Below the pieces are notes generated by a model. That model had not been told where the DNA came from, searched no databases, and worked only from the letters and a program-made list of their open reading frames with translations. A DNA stretch of 64,000 nt from contig QUOL01000008.1 of the NCBI GenBank assembly GCA_009761415.1, positions 558,001-622,000 on the forward strand, in the 5' to 3' direction. Shown here in pieces: positions 1-20,349 of this stretch. A program made the translations under genes and the position numbers. Source of the stretch: Sarcomyxa edulis. Its lineage: Eukaryota; Basidiomycota; Agaricomycetes; Agaricales; Mycenaceae. Each line of letters begins with the position of its first letter. Within the stretch, counting starts at the first letter, position 1.

Positions 1-109
1 AGGATTGGGAGGGTTATCGTCGTAAGTAAGTAACAGAGTCAGGATAGATAAATAGATACACAAACACATTAATCGATCTTGTAGGCATCAAACCACACAC
101 TCTCGTCAC

Positions 110-1828
110 TCAAGCCTCCCCCCGCGGCCCAACCACAACCTTCAACACAACCCCCCCCTGCGCATCCCTCCCCCTCGCCAGAACCCCAAACGCCTCCGCA
201 CACTCCCCCAACTCAAACCTCTGCGTCACCAACGCCTCAATTCCCTCACCACCCAGCTTCCCATTCCCGCTCGCTGCCTCAATTCCACCCAACTCCCCAC
301 CCGCCACACCCCCCAACTTCCCACTCGCCAACAACGCCAACGCCTCAGGATAAGTATTAGCGTACCGAAACGACCCGAGAATATCGACTTCGCGGGTGGC
401 GGCGAGGGAGAGGGGGATGGTTGGGTTTGGGGAGCCCATGCCGATGAGCATGAGTTTGCCGCCTGGTTTTGCGGCCTGTTGGGAGGGGGGGGGGAGGGGG
501 CAAAGGGGGGGGGTTAGAATTGAGTGAGGGAATGAAGGATGAAAGACAAAGACTGAAGGAATGGGTGAAGGATGAAAGGATGGGAAGAATGAAAGGATGG
601 GAAGAATGAAAGGATGGGATGGGATGTAATGGAATGAAAGGAATGAAAGGAAGGGTGAAAGAAAAGAATGAAGGAATGAATGGAATAGGACGAGACTCAC
701 ATGAACAGCCATCTGTATACACGCCTCCGCACCCGTACACTCAAACACAAGATCAAACCCCTCCTCCTGCTTAAACTCCTTCAACGCAACAGCGATATTC
801 TCACTCGCCCTCCTCAGTCCCTCCTCCGTCGTCGTCTTACCCTTGTCCTTCTCCTTCTCCTTCTCCTTCTCCTTCTCCTTCTCCTTCTCCTTCTCCTTCT
901 CCTTCTCCTTCTCCTTCTCAGCCCCAGGCCCAGACAAACAATAAACCCCCTCCACAAACCCCCTCCGCACCACAAAATCCAACCTCGCCTGATTAATATC
1001 AATCGCCACCACCCGCGAAGCACCAACGGATCTCGCCAGCGCGCATGCTAGGATGCCGATGGCGCCTACGCCGAAGACCAGGACGGATTGCCCGGGGGAG
1101 AGGGAGGCGCGGCGGGAGGCGTGGAGGAGGACGGAGAGGGGTTCGGCGAGGGCTGCTTGTTCGTAAGTGCAGTTGTCTGGGAGTCTGGTGGGGGGTGGGG
1201 GGGGGGGGGGGGGGTTGGGATGGGATGGGTGGTTAGATCCGAGGAGAGCGAGCCAAAAGGGACAAGGAAAGGAAAAGAAGCCAGACGTCAGGGCTCGTTC
1301 CACAACAGAACATAGAAGGTGGGGACTCACGGATGAAGCACAGACGCCGGATGATTCATACGTTCCTGAAGCGTCCCATCGAGATGTGGAAACGTTTTCG
1401 CACTGGAGCAGAAGCGCATGCCTTTACACAGATTATACCGACCTTGTATACAATACTCGCAGTGGTTGCACATGATGCCTGCTTCGATGGCGACTCGTTG
1501 GCCTACTCTGAGGTTTTTGACGCCGGCTCCGACGGCGGTGACGATGCCTGCTGCTTCGTGGCCTAGGACCATGGGTGCTTGGACGGCAAAGTCGCCGTTT
1601 CGGCCGTGTAGGTAGTAGTGTACTGGCGCAGTGTTAGATACGGACTACTAGGCTAGATGGGTGGTGGGGACACTTACGATCGCTTCCACAAAGACCTGTT
1701 GCTTTAATTGCGACCTGAGCCTGGTTATGCTGGGGAGGCCAGAGTGTACGTTGTTCGATTCTGATATCTTTTGGGCCGTAGAGAACGGCAGCTTGTTGTG
1801 TGGCAAGAGCAATAGCCTTGGGAGACAT
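110..1828 (-). CDS. Zinc-dependent xylitol/sorbitol dehydrogenase-like protein
   Basis: Medium-chain alcohol dehydrogenase that should oxidise xylitol, sorbitol or a related polyol with NAD in the cytosol. Four exons read on the minus strand: 1828-1678, 1622-1331, 1184-701 and 475-110, giving about 430 residues. Visible motifs are the catalytic zinc Cys in GLCGSD followed by LHYYLHGR, then GHEAAG, the structural-zinc cysteines in CNHCEYCIQGRYNLC, and the Rossmann segment VFGVGAIG followed by the acidic VVAIDIN. The start is the first Met before the conserved N-terminus. Two insertions are unusual: about twelve Glu-Lys repeats encoded by a hexanucleotide array, and a Gly-rich stretch after LLASGKLGG near the C-terminus. 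Introns 2 and 3 carry long G/C homopolymers and degenerate repeats. Substrate cannot be told from sequence; xylitol is the likeliest. It diverges from a sugar-acid SDR. Confidence 0.88.
846..919. repeat. (CCTTCT)n hexanucleotide array inside exon 3
   Basis: About twelve near-perfect CCTTCT units. Read on the minus strand they give in-frame alternating Glu-Lys codons in the middle of the dehydrogenase nucleotide-binding domain, followed by Asp-Lys-Gly-Lys. The frame stays open on both sides and no splice signals flank it, so it is probably translated. Confidence 0.9.
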
Positions 1829-2243
1829 GGCAGCGAGTCAAAGTCGAAGATTGGGCTATGGCTCGAAGATGGGCTTTGGTGGGGATGGAAGAACAAGTCC
1901 ATGGCCAGTCCTATTTAAATAAATCAGAAATCGAAAAAAAGAAACAGCGGGAGGTGGTTCTATCCCGGTCCGTGTATCCGGAGTCACTCGATCGTGTCAC
2001 ACTGCCCATTCGGGGTGTTACCGCATTGGGATGGTGTGCAAGGTCTTTGCTGGATCTGCCAAGATCTGTTTGGATGAGATGCGGACCGAGTAGCCGGTGT
2101 GGGGTAATCCTCATTTCCACCTCGGGGAATTCGATATTCACCACAACACACCAGTCGAGCCGGGCTACCACTATGAACCGCACTCAGTAGCTTGCCTGGT
2201 ATTTAATAAACATACCCAGCAACCTGGCACCCAACACGCTAGC
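1829..2243. promoter_or_regulatory. Divergent promoter region of two sugar dehydrogenases
   Basis: This 415 bp spacer separates the start codons of the minus-strand polyol dehydrogenase and the plus-strand SDR, so both promoters must lie here. It holds no ORF of note. A possible TATA-like TATTTAAAT lies at about 1912-1920 on the polyol dehydrogenase side, and TATTTAATAA lies shortly before the SDR start. Co-regulation is inferred from the arrangement only. Confidence 0.6.
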
Positions 2244-3834
2244 ATGGATCCCACCGCGACCCCCCTCGTACCTTCTCTCAATCTATTCTCTCTCGCAGGA
2301 AAAAATGTCCTCATCACAGGCGCTACAAGAGGTACGTACACCCGCATCCTGACCTACAGTGCACGTCTTAAATACGTTTACAATCACTGGCAGGCATCGG
2401 AGCAGCATGTGCCATAGCCCTAGCAGAAGCAGGCGCCTCCATCTGCCTCGTCCAACGCCAACCTCCCCCCGGACACGAACCGAACCTACAAACTTACAAC
2501 GCCATTCGTGCCCTAAACGCAGATACCAGTACCAACTCCAACGCCAACGACGCCAACACCAACCCCACCACCACCGCCAACCCCAGCGTCGCCATCGTCG
2601 AATGCGACCTAAGCGACCTAACCGCCGTCAAACAACTCTTCCAGAAGGCCCTCGACGTAATGGGTGGCCAAATTCATATCCTCGTTAACTGTGCTGGCAT
2701 ACAGCGGAGATCACCGAGTCTGGAGTTTTCCGAGGGGGATTGGGATGATGTAGGTGCACTCGGTATTGACACTCGTTATTGTTATGCACACTCTATTGCC
2801 TATTGCCTATTGCCTACACCCTATTGCCTATTCCCCTATCCATATCTCTATTTCCATGCGTACACCCCATTTGGGTGTACGGGCGTCTGTTTGCCATGCC
2901 TTGCCTTGCAATGTTCTGTTCTGTTAGCTAACAATACCCCCCTCCCCTCCCCTCCCTCTTCCCCTCCCCCCCCCCCCCCTCCCAGGTCCTAACCACAAAC
3001 CTCAAATCCATCTTCCTCCTCTCCCAATCCGCAGGCCGCCACATGGTCCCCCTCCACCGCGGAAAAATCATCAACTTCTGTTCCCTCCTAACCTTCCAGG
3101 GTGGAATCACCGTCCCGGCGTACGCAGCGGCGAAGGGCGCGTTGGGGCAGTTGACGAAGGCGTTGAGCAATGAGTGGAGTGTGTGGGGTGTGCAGGTGAA
3201 TGGGGTTTGTCCGGGGTATGTTGGGACTGATATGTGAGTGGTTGAAGTGTTTTGTGGTTATCTTTTTTGCTGCTTGTGTATTTCGCTGTTCGAAAGTCTG
3301 CCTCGAGTGCCTCTCTTTCTCGAGGATTCGGATGGTGTCGCGTTTTTCATTCACTTTCACTTTCATACTGTTGTTTCTTTCTTTCCCCGATTCTGTTTTA
3401 CGCACAAAAGTCAAAGTCTCGTGCTTGCTTATCGTTTCTCTCTCCTCTCCTCGCTTCATTCCCCCATCTCTCTCACCCCACCCCTCCCCCTCCTCTCTCC
3501 TCATCCCATCCCACCACTAACCCCCCCCCCCCCCCCCCAACACAGGAACACAGCCCTCCTCTCCTCCCCCCCCGCCTCGCCCAAATCACCTCCCGCATCC
3601 CCGCAGGAAGATGGGGCGAGCCGCGCGACTTTGCGGGCCCGGTGGTGTTTTTGGCTAGTGCTGCTAGTCAGTATGTGTGTGGGGAGTTGGTTGTTGTTGA
3701 TGGGGTGAGTTTTTTTGTTTTGTTTTTTGGGGGGTTTTTGGGTGTGGTTTTAAGACACCTACGCGGTTGTTTTGCTGAGCCTGAGGGCTGACGCTTATTT
3801 TTTTGAATTTTTGTAGGGATGGATGGGTCGGTAA
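2244..3834 (+). CDS. SDR, 2-deoxy-D-gluconate 3-dehydrogenase-like
   Basis: Classical short-chain dehydrogenase, closest by eye to the 2-deoxy-D-gluconate 3-dehydrogenase / KduD group acting on sugar acids with NAD(P). Exons: 2244-2331, 2394-2749, 2986-3233, about 3554-3704 and 3817-3834. Motifs in order: [15 protein letters not shown] (cofactor), [20 protein letters not shown], catalytic [36 protein letters not shown], and C-terminal VVVDGGWMGR. A low-complexity Asn/Thr-rich loop follows the second strand. The exon 3/4 join is odd: the acceptor at 3545 gives the family-like GTDMNTALL but a run of eight C residues then breaks the frame. The acceptor at 3553 keeps the frame but yields GTDIPPLL instead. 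That points to a homopolymer length error, a real frameshift, or use of the downstream acceptor. With the 3553 acceptor the protein is about 286 residues. Confidence 0.82.
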
Positions 3835-4194
3835 ACGCGAATAGAATCGGGTCTGGTCTACGGATACTTACTGTACTACAAACGAAGAAATGAAGAAAGA
3901 AACAATGAAAGTGTATATCCCAGGTTCGGGTGTATCTCTGAACCAACCACATTGATTCATGAACGACGAGGATGCACCTCTGATCCGGCGCGTTAACTCG
4001 TACTCATGACAGTTCTGGTACTCACGACAGATATGGATATGGTACAGGATCTTTGGATAGATAGATATGCACGCGACTTGAGCCTGCTATCCCCTCTCTG
4101 TCTCTCTCTGTGTGTGGGATACGCATATCGGTATTGCCAATCTCTTCTCAATCTCAATCTCAAAATTCGAAATTCGAAAGTGGGAGTGGACCAT

Positions 4195-4245
4195 CGTCCC
4201 GTACCCGTACCCATACCCGTTCCCGTGTCCGTTCCCGTAAATGTA
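4195..4245. repeat. Imperfect CCGTAC/CCGTTC hexanucleotide repeat
   Basis: Tandem six-base units (CCCGTA, CCCATA, CCCGTT, CCGTGT) diverging from one another; the largest of several short arrays in this gene-free stretch. Confidence 0.75.
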
Positions 4246-6025
4246 AGTCGTTAACGTTCATTGTTCATTAATCAATACGCCGGACCTTGCGATTGCGATT
4301 GCGATTGAGTGAGAAACACACACTACACACTTTTTCCGTCAACTTTATTATGGTACCGGCATCCATCATTAATCATACCATTGCTTGACCCGAACCGAAA
4401 GTACTTCGACTCCAAGGCTCTCGTCAGCCATAATTCTGGACATGAGGAGATGAGATGGCGTATACAGCATAGTCAATAGTCAATAGTCAAGCGCTTCTTC
4501 CACGGAGGACGGGGCTACTCACTTTCAAGTGAGTGAGACGGGTTTACTTTTACTTTCGGCCTCTCGAATCTCAAGTCTCGACGACGAACGGGCCACTCGG
4601 GATGCACTCCCGGACCACTCATTTCATTTCATAGCATAGCTAGCCGCACCCACCGGAGACCGGAGTGAAACAAACAATCGAAGAATAACGGTCACACGAA
4701 CGCGGAACTGGGAGGGGAAGTCGAGATTTAGAGGAAGGTGACTGCATATCATATGCATAGATAGATAGAGTGGTAGATCCTATGTAATTGATCGTGGGTA
4801 TGCAAGTAAGAATCAGAATCAGAATCAGGTATCCACTACTAGAGTCTGAGACGGGACGGGAACTGACCTGAACCTGAGACGAGTTCTTGGCCCACGCATA
4901 TGGATATGGATAACTCGGTCCGGATCGGAAAGAAGGAACAGAAACTGAGTGAGGAAGGGAGAGGGGGAGGGGGGCAAAAGTAACCCGGCCGCGTGAACGA
5001 GAACGAGATTTTGAGGGTGCGCTTCTCTAGCGCCGAAACCAAAACCGAAACCGAAATCGAAACTGAGTCAAATTGTTTCGTTACGGGAAAGTCGTACTCA
5101 CGCCGTTACGCGTTACGCGTTAGAATTCGTCCTTCCAGGACCAAGATGGGGTTGGTGGGTAAGAAGGCGCACGTCGACTGATACTGGTGCTTATCGAGAT
5201 CTCTCTCAACTTCAATCAGCTGGTCCGTGCCGATATCTGGCAGATTAACTCGTAGTGCGTGCCGACAACTTCGAGGAGATGGCCCAGTTCAAGGTAGACT
5301 CCAGGGTCCAGGAAGCGAGCAAGGAGGGGCGCAGATCGCCAGAATTGCAGATGTAGAGGACCAAAGGCGGCATTTGCAACTACGGACCCACCGGGCCGGT
5401 ATACATGAGACTCCAGAGAGAACTTCGTCGGTATCGGTATCGATATCGCTTGTATGTAAAACGGTGTCTGAAAGATCTGAACTGAAGCGAAGCGCCACCA
5501 TGCAAAAGGGCACACGCTGATCATGAGGCCTGGGGCCTGACTGAGGGTTTTCAGAGCACGAGATATCATGCGACTCGGGGGAGTCAACTTGAAGAGGCAG
5601 AGGAAGAGGAACAGGGGAGTCGGTTACATACGCGACGGCAGGCAATGCATACATAACCCCCAGTGGCAGTTTCCGATGATTGGGCGTCAACGCGGTATGA
5701 ATACGGTCCGATGTCGCGTCAGGGGTTATTCCAGAAGGGAGCCCCTGCTAGGTTGAGGTGAGGGCTGGGCTGGAGATCGCGTAGACTCAGGCTAGCATAG
5801 TAGAATCAGAAGAAAACAGTACGTACGTACGTACATACATTCCATATGCATAGGTCTGATGCATACGAGAGAAAGCCATGGCCCATGGCAAGTCATCTGT
5901 CTGCTCAGGTGAATCTGAATCGGTATGAACGGGATTCATCCAACCAAAGGAAGGAAGAATGTCCCATTCATACTGAAACTGATAATGATACTGACTGGTG
6001 GGGTTACGCGCATCGACGAAGCACA

Positions 6026-6046
6026 GATAGATAGATAGATAGATAG
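6026..6046. repeat. GATA tetranucleotide microsatellite
   Basis: Five uninterrupted GATA units plus one base. Confidence 0.9.
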
Positions 6047-8140
6047 CGGCGTCTAGGAAGCTGCTGTAAGAACGTATAATGGCTAGTCCCCCCCTCGTGA
6101 CATCGGTGGTAGATGTGGATGTAGGCGTTGAGTGAAATTTGAATCGTCGGTACGGTAAAAGGCAATGCTGATCAACCTTGATGGTTTTTTAAACTTTTTT
6201 TCTTTTCTTCGGTCGACCGTGACTGCCCTTACCACGATGGCTTGAGCTAGCACGTACGTAGTCGCTTACGTCTAGCGAGTACTGGGCTTGATCTCAGGTG
6301 AAGAGAGGATGCATACGATGCGCGTGTCTATCTTGAAGTCTACTTCGCAGATGGGATCAATCGATGGGGCAGCGAGAGCGAAAGAATTGAGTACCAAACC
6401 AGTAAATCCCGTTGCAGTTAGACATCACGATGAAGGGCAGACAAGATCCTGGGAAAGATGTCCACGTACGAATTGCATCGACACGCAAACGGACGGCGCA
6501 CTGCTCCGTGCTCATCAGGTCCCAAATCTCAAAAGCCACGCCCAAAATACAGGCTCATGAACTCGAAAATGATTCTTGAAGTGATCCATACGACCCGCAA
6601 GCGTCTAGTAGGCCACAATTCACGAGTCCAAGATCCAAGCAAAAAGGGAGAAATGGGGAGACGGTCAACATTTATTTTGATGTTGTGTTGCTTTGATGGG
6701 TATCGTCTTTACGAACAAATGAGACGTATCGCCACCGTGGCTGATCCCGTCTTCCTTACCTTCATCACTGCCTCGTCGGAAGACAGCTATAGCTACTAAG
6801 TAGTCCAAGTGCACGACTCGTCGAGGTCAATTCCTGTAAGTCTAATTTGTCACAAAGATATCGTTTCCAGTAGCCCTTTGATGTCTCGGTTTTTTTCGAA
6901 TCTACGCTTGGTTTTTGCTGGTGAGCATCCATTCGTAACTTCAGTTGGCTTGCATCCTGACATTTCTCTCTAACTTCAAGCTGAGGGGATGCAATAGCGA
7001 TGCCTCCTACTAGTTGATGACGGCCAGAAGGGTCTCTCGAACTTTTGGTCTCTCAGTCTAGTCGAAGTGCTATGCTGTCCAAGATCAAACTATCGTTGAG
7101 TTCGATGTCACTACATTTACAGGAAATGCCGTCATATTGGTTCTATTCTCAGAGTCTGCCAGTGAGCGGCCTGGATGCGACAAGAGTTACCTGATCCCTC
7201 TACCAAATTCTGCGGTCAGCTACCAAACTTTTCATGGGTTGTCGTGAACGATTGATTAGGACATGAAGCTATCTCACCAAGGATTAGGTCGCCCCTCCCG
7301 CCCCACATAATTCATACTACCAGTAGGTGAATCTCTCTACTTCTGATCGAATCTGACCATCTCGACTGCCGTTATGTGGAGAGTACTTAGATGGCATCGA
7401 ACTTATGGTTCGAGGAGTCCAACCTGTCCTTTGATGATTTTCCCTGGTTCAAACATCGATATCATTATTATCTTCCCTTCCCTGTAATGTAAAAACCTCC
7501 CATATTCGAAAACATCCTTATGGATTGGAGAGCACATATCTCTGCACAACGCGACTCACGCGACGCGTCGTGGTCTCGTGCGCGATTTGATGATCTTTTG
7601 ATCTTTCATTTGCTTTTGATCCTTTGATCTCTCTTTCTGACTGGCTTGTCTACTGGAGCGACTTGCAATTGGCTGCGACAAAAATAAAACTACAGTGCTC
7701 CATGGCGACTGTGGCACTGGCGGTTTCCTGTTGGAGAATGTTAATGGTTGGTCGACGGTCGTTATCGATTATTTCCTCTGGAGTCTGGACATACCTGCGA
7801 CCTATGCCCAAACGTCTTAGATCTGTCAAAGCAAAGCACAGCTACACGTCTTGCTCAAGCTCAGGAGCTTCCTTCCCTTCTCTGGCGCACTCGGAAAGAT
7901 CATTGCTGAGAAGCGCCGGGGCTGCTATGTATATCAAGGTCGTAACGATGTTACAAGTTACATGGTATCAGGGGATGATTGACCGGAGGTCTCTATGTCA
8001 TTCGACCAGCTGGCACCTTATAAAATCATTCGACTGTTGTTTGAGATCCATCTTCTTGTTCTCCGCCTTTTTGCTCTGGCTTGCCGGACCAACCCTCATC
8101 TATATAACCCTCTAGATTTTATTGACGCTTCAAAATAATC

Positions 8141-10599
<2,459 letters not shown>

Positions 10600-10911
10600 A
10601 ATTGTTGAACCGGTGGATGACTGCTCGAAACATTTCTTTTCACCTTTCTGATTACCGTGTATGTGACTTTATATACATCTTGGATTTGTTGTAGTCCATA
10701 ATAAATAAGTAGAAGTGTGTAGCGTCCGTCGAGGAATACAATTTCTCGAAACGAAGCTAGGATGGTCGTCTAGACCGAGAGATGGCGATGCTCAGCAGGC
10801 AGAGGCAGAAGCAAAGGGTTGGGAAGTGGGGGTGATGGAAGAGGAACAAATTGATTCGAATCGGAACCTGTTCTGGCGCTCCTCGTGGAATTAGACCACA
10901 AAAAGCTTGGG
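10600..10911. other. Convergent 3' region
   Basis: Lies between the malic enzyme stop and the stop of the minus-strand membrane protein, so it should hold both 3' UTRs. AATAAATAA near 10701 is a plausible poly(A) signal for malic enzyme. Nothing else seen. Confidence 0.6.
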
Positions 10912-12023
10912 TTATACCGAAAGATAGATTCTGTGGATGTGAATATTGTCGTCTCTAGATACACCCATCAGCAAAGGAAGTTTCGTGGGATCATTGAAGA
11001 GCAAACCTCGAGCATCACTGCCGTTACGGCTCTCGGGATAGACTTTACGGGACCTAGCCTGACGTCGTCGATGTCGATGAAGCAAGAACAGACCAATGAT
11101 CAGAAGGAGTAGAGCAACTAACGACCCAAGGACCCCTGCTACAATTTTGAACGTCGTTCCGTCGGTAGAAGTAGCAGTAGCTGCTGCAGTCTTTTTGGCA
11201 GAATTGGCCACAGAAGCAGTAGGTGTGACAACAGCAGAGTTTGAAGGAAGTGCGCTGACCACGTCTTGCGTGATATTTGAACTTGGGAAGAGAAACAAGT
11301 AGTCGAGAATAAAAGGGGTGTCTGCGGTGATCAGCTTGATCTTGAGCGTGTGCTCGTGATTTGATGCAAGCTGGGAAGAAGCAAATAGTGGTTGGTTCGG
11401 AATCGCATGTGCTGCTTGAGGTTCCATTGTGACGAATGGATCAGCTGCGTCGATGACATAAGAAGCAGTGGGTGGTTTTATCGTATCGTTGCTGACAGGT
11501 ACAGTTCCGAAGACGACGATGCCGCTTCCTTGAGCCCTCACAAAGTCAGCATGCAAGTTGTTCGCGCCAAGCCAAGAGACGTACCATTGAACGAGAATGA
11601 GGCTTCCGATCCTGGAGAGTTGCTCATATGAGTAGTAATCGCACCAGTACCATCGAGAGTCCAAGAGCCCATGTAAATGATTCGTGGATCATTGTCGGCT
11701 ACACAAAACGGGCACACAGGTCTTGGAAAATGGGATGGAATTCCCGTGCTGCTGCTGCTGCTGCTAGTGCTAGTGCTAGTGCCTCTGTTGTTTCCGTTGC
11801 TGCTGTTATTGCTGTTATTGCTGCTGCCACCGCCTTGGCTGTTACTGTTACCGCCTTGACTGCTATTACTATCCCCTTGACCGCTGTCATTACTCCCTCG
11901 ATTGCTACTGTTGCTCCCTGGACTGCTGCTTCGCTGGCCATTGCTTGTATGACTCTGGCTCCTTCGTCGGTGGATGCCGACCTGGGTGGGGTCCATCGGT
12001 GGCGACCGTCCTTTGAATTCCAC
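10912..12023 (-). CDS. Ser/Asn/Gly-rich single-pass membrane protein
   Basis: Basidiomycete-type membrane protein of unknown function, about 351 residues in two exons (12023-11585 and 11528-10912). The N-terminal 95 residues are a Ser/Asn/Gly/Gln-rich low-complexity tail. A beta-rich ectodomain follows (DPRIIYMGSWTLDG, then SFSFNGSGIVVFGTVPVS across the intron), of the kind common in fungal surface proteins. Next come a Ser/Thr/Ala stalk and one transmembrane helix (IVAGVLGSLVALLLLIIGLF) followed by the basic stop-transfer HRHRRR and a short cytoplasmic tail. No signal peptide is visible at the chosen start, so an upstream exon may exist. A different C-terminus through a further 3' exon cannot be excluded, because an alternative frame stays open to about 10770. 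Confidence 0.68.
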
Positions 12024-12742
12024 AGGTATGATTTGATGCTAGTATCCTGCGCTTAATCTATGATACAGACTTTCGTGATGTCAGTCTGAAGTCACTAGTG
12101 GATAGACCAGCTGGATGAGATACCTCAAAATTATCAATGATACAAAGTAAAATCGAACAATGTGTGCAAAATGCGAGAGACGATCAACCTTTCGAAGCAA
12201 TCAGATTAAAAGCAAGGAGAGTAGGCTGAAAAGACATACGTCAAGCTCGCGGAAAGAACGAAAACGACACCAGCGTGGATGAACAAAGAGAGGGAGGCAC
12301 CCTCGGAAAACACATATATGAATCCGTAAAACTGGGTGCTTCGGTAGCAAAGTCGGTAGTCAAGCTCGGAGTGAATATGACTGTCATGATCCAAAAGTAA
12401 ACGCTAGCGTGCGTTCTCGGAGTCAATACAGAGTTATTGGAAGAGCCTGCGAACAATTTCCATATTCCCGTACTTTCGTCCTAGGCTTGTGACGGTTGGC
12501 CTCATTCTGTGGAAGCAGTCAGCACGCCCAAACTATCGGACAACGCACATAGTAGTTTGCTTGCAAGAGGATGATGTGCAAGACTATGTTCAGAAAGGTC
12601 GGACGTCGATCCGTGCCTGACCATGAGTGCTATAGAACATATCCGTGGAACCATCAGACCATACCGGCGGATACAAATGAGATATATAGCATCAAGATAG
12701 CGATTTTGTTGGATATTTGACAGAAAATGTAAGCAAAGAAGT
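12024..12742. other. Intergenic, no confident gene
   Basis: Holds the 5' flank of the membrane protein gene and the 3' flank of the ABC transporter. A minus-strand frame at 12206-12394 encodes a hydrophobic stretch (SLFIHAGVVFVLSASLTYVF) that could be a stray transmembrane exon, but I cannot connect it to a gene. Confidence 0.5.
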
Positions 12743-19915
<7,173 letters not shown>

Positions 19916-20349
19916 CTCGAACGATAGTGAGACACGTCCTGGTATCTTCTAAAAGCAAGGTTGGCGACCAACAGACTCGCTCCCGAGGAAATGTACTCAA
20001 GAAGAGTCAGGGTTGAAAGCTAGTATTTACAGTCCGGTCCCGGCGGGCAGATAGCGGAAAAATGGTTTTTAGTAATCATAGGCGGAGATAGCGCAATTCT
20101 GATTCGTTCGAAGAGCACCCGATGCATAGAAATATCTTGAAATTCATTCAGGGGATGGGTTTGAACATGCGTGTATCAAGGGAGGAATGAGAATTTCCCT
20201 CTTATTTTTTGGGTTTTTTTTGGATTACACAGGCCGCTGCCAAATTCTTGGTCGCGAGGAGTCACAACGTCACTGTCACAATACGCGTCCTCTTCAATTT
20301 CAACTCTCATTTTCAGACACCATCTTCCCTCCATCCTACAGATTGCAAA
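19916..20349. promoter_or_regulatory. Divergent promoter, ABC transporter and primase
   Basis: This 434 bp spacer lies between two divergent start codons. A pyrimidine-rich, TTC-rich stretch precedes the primase ATG. The 17-mer TATCTTCTAAAAGCAAG at 19943-19959 recurs at 40215-40231. Confidence 0.55.

Larger units (their letters stand above)
3835..8140. other. 4.3 kb region without a recognisable gene
   Basis: I find no conserved domain or convincing exon chain in either strand. The first 2.3 kb is dense in short, imperfect tandem repeats: CCGTAC/CCCGTT-type units near 4195-4245, GCGATT units near 4287-4307, CAGAAT units near 4811-4828, CCGAAA units near 5032-5062, ACGT/ACAT near 5820-5839 and GATA near 6026-6046. 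A minus-strand frame at 5216-5587 and a plus-strand frame at 7624-8115 are open but match no family I know, and their neighbouring frames are equally open. The last few hundred bases must include the malic enzyme promoter. Confidence 0.6.

Noticed and set aside
701..1051. Leu-rich and Arg-rich frames over the hexanucleotide array
   Set aside because: They are shadows of the CCTTCT repeat; the Glu-Lys frame belongs to a conserved enzyme.
5216..5690. Overlapping minus-strand frames of 123 and 133 codons
   Set aside because: Tried to join them as exons; no recognised motif and no convincing splice plan.
7624..8115. 163-codon plus-strand frame before malic enzyme
   Set aside because: No domain, no signal peptide or family likeness, and other frames there are similarly open.
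11628..12056. Ala/Val-rich plus-strand frame
   Set aside because: Antisense of the Ser/Asn-rich tail of the membrane protein.
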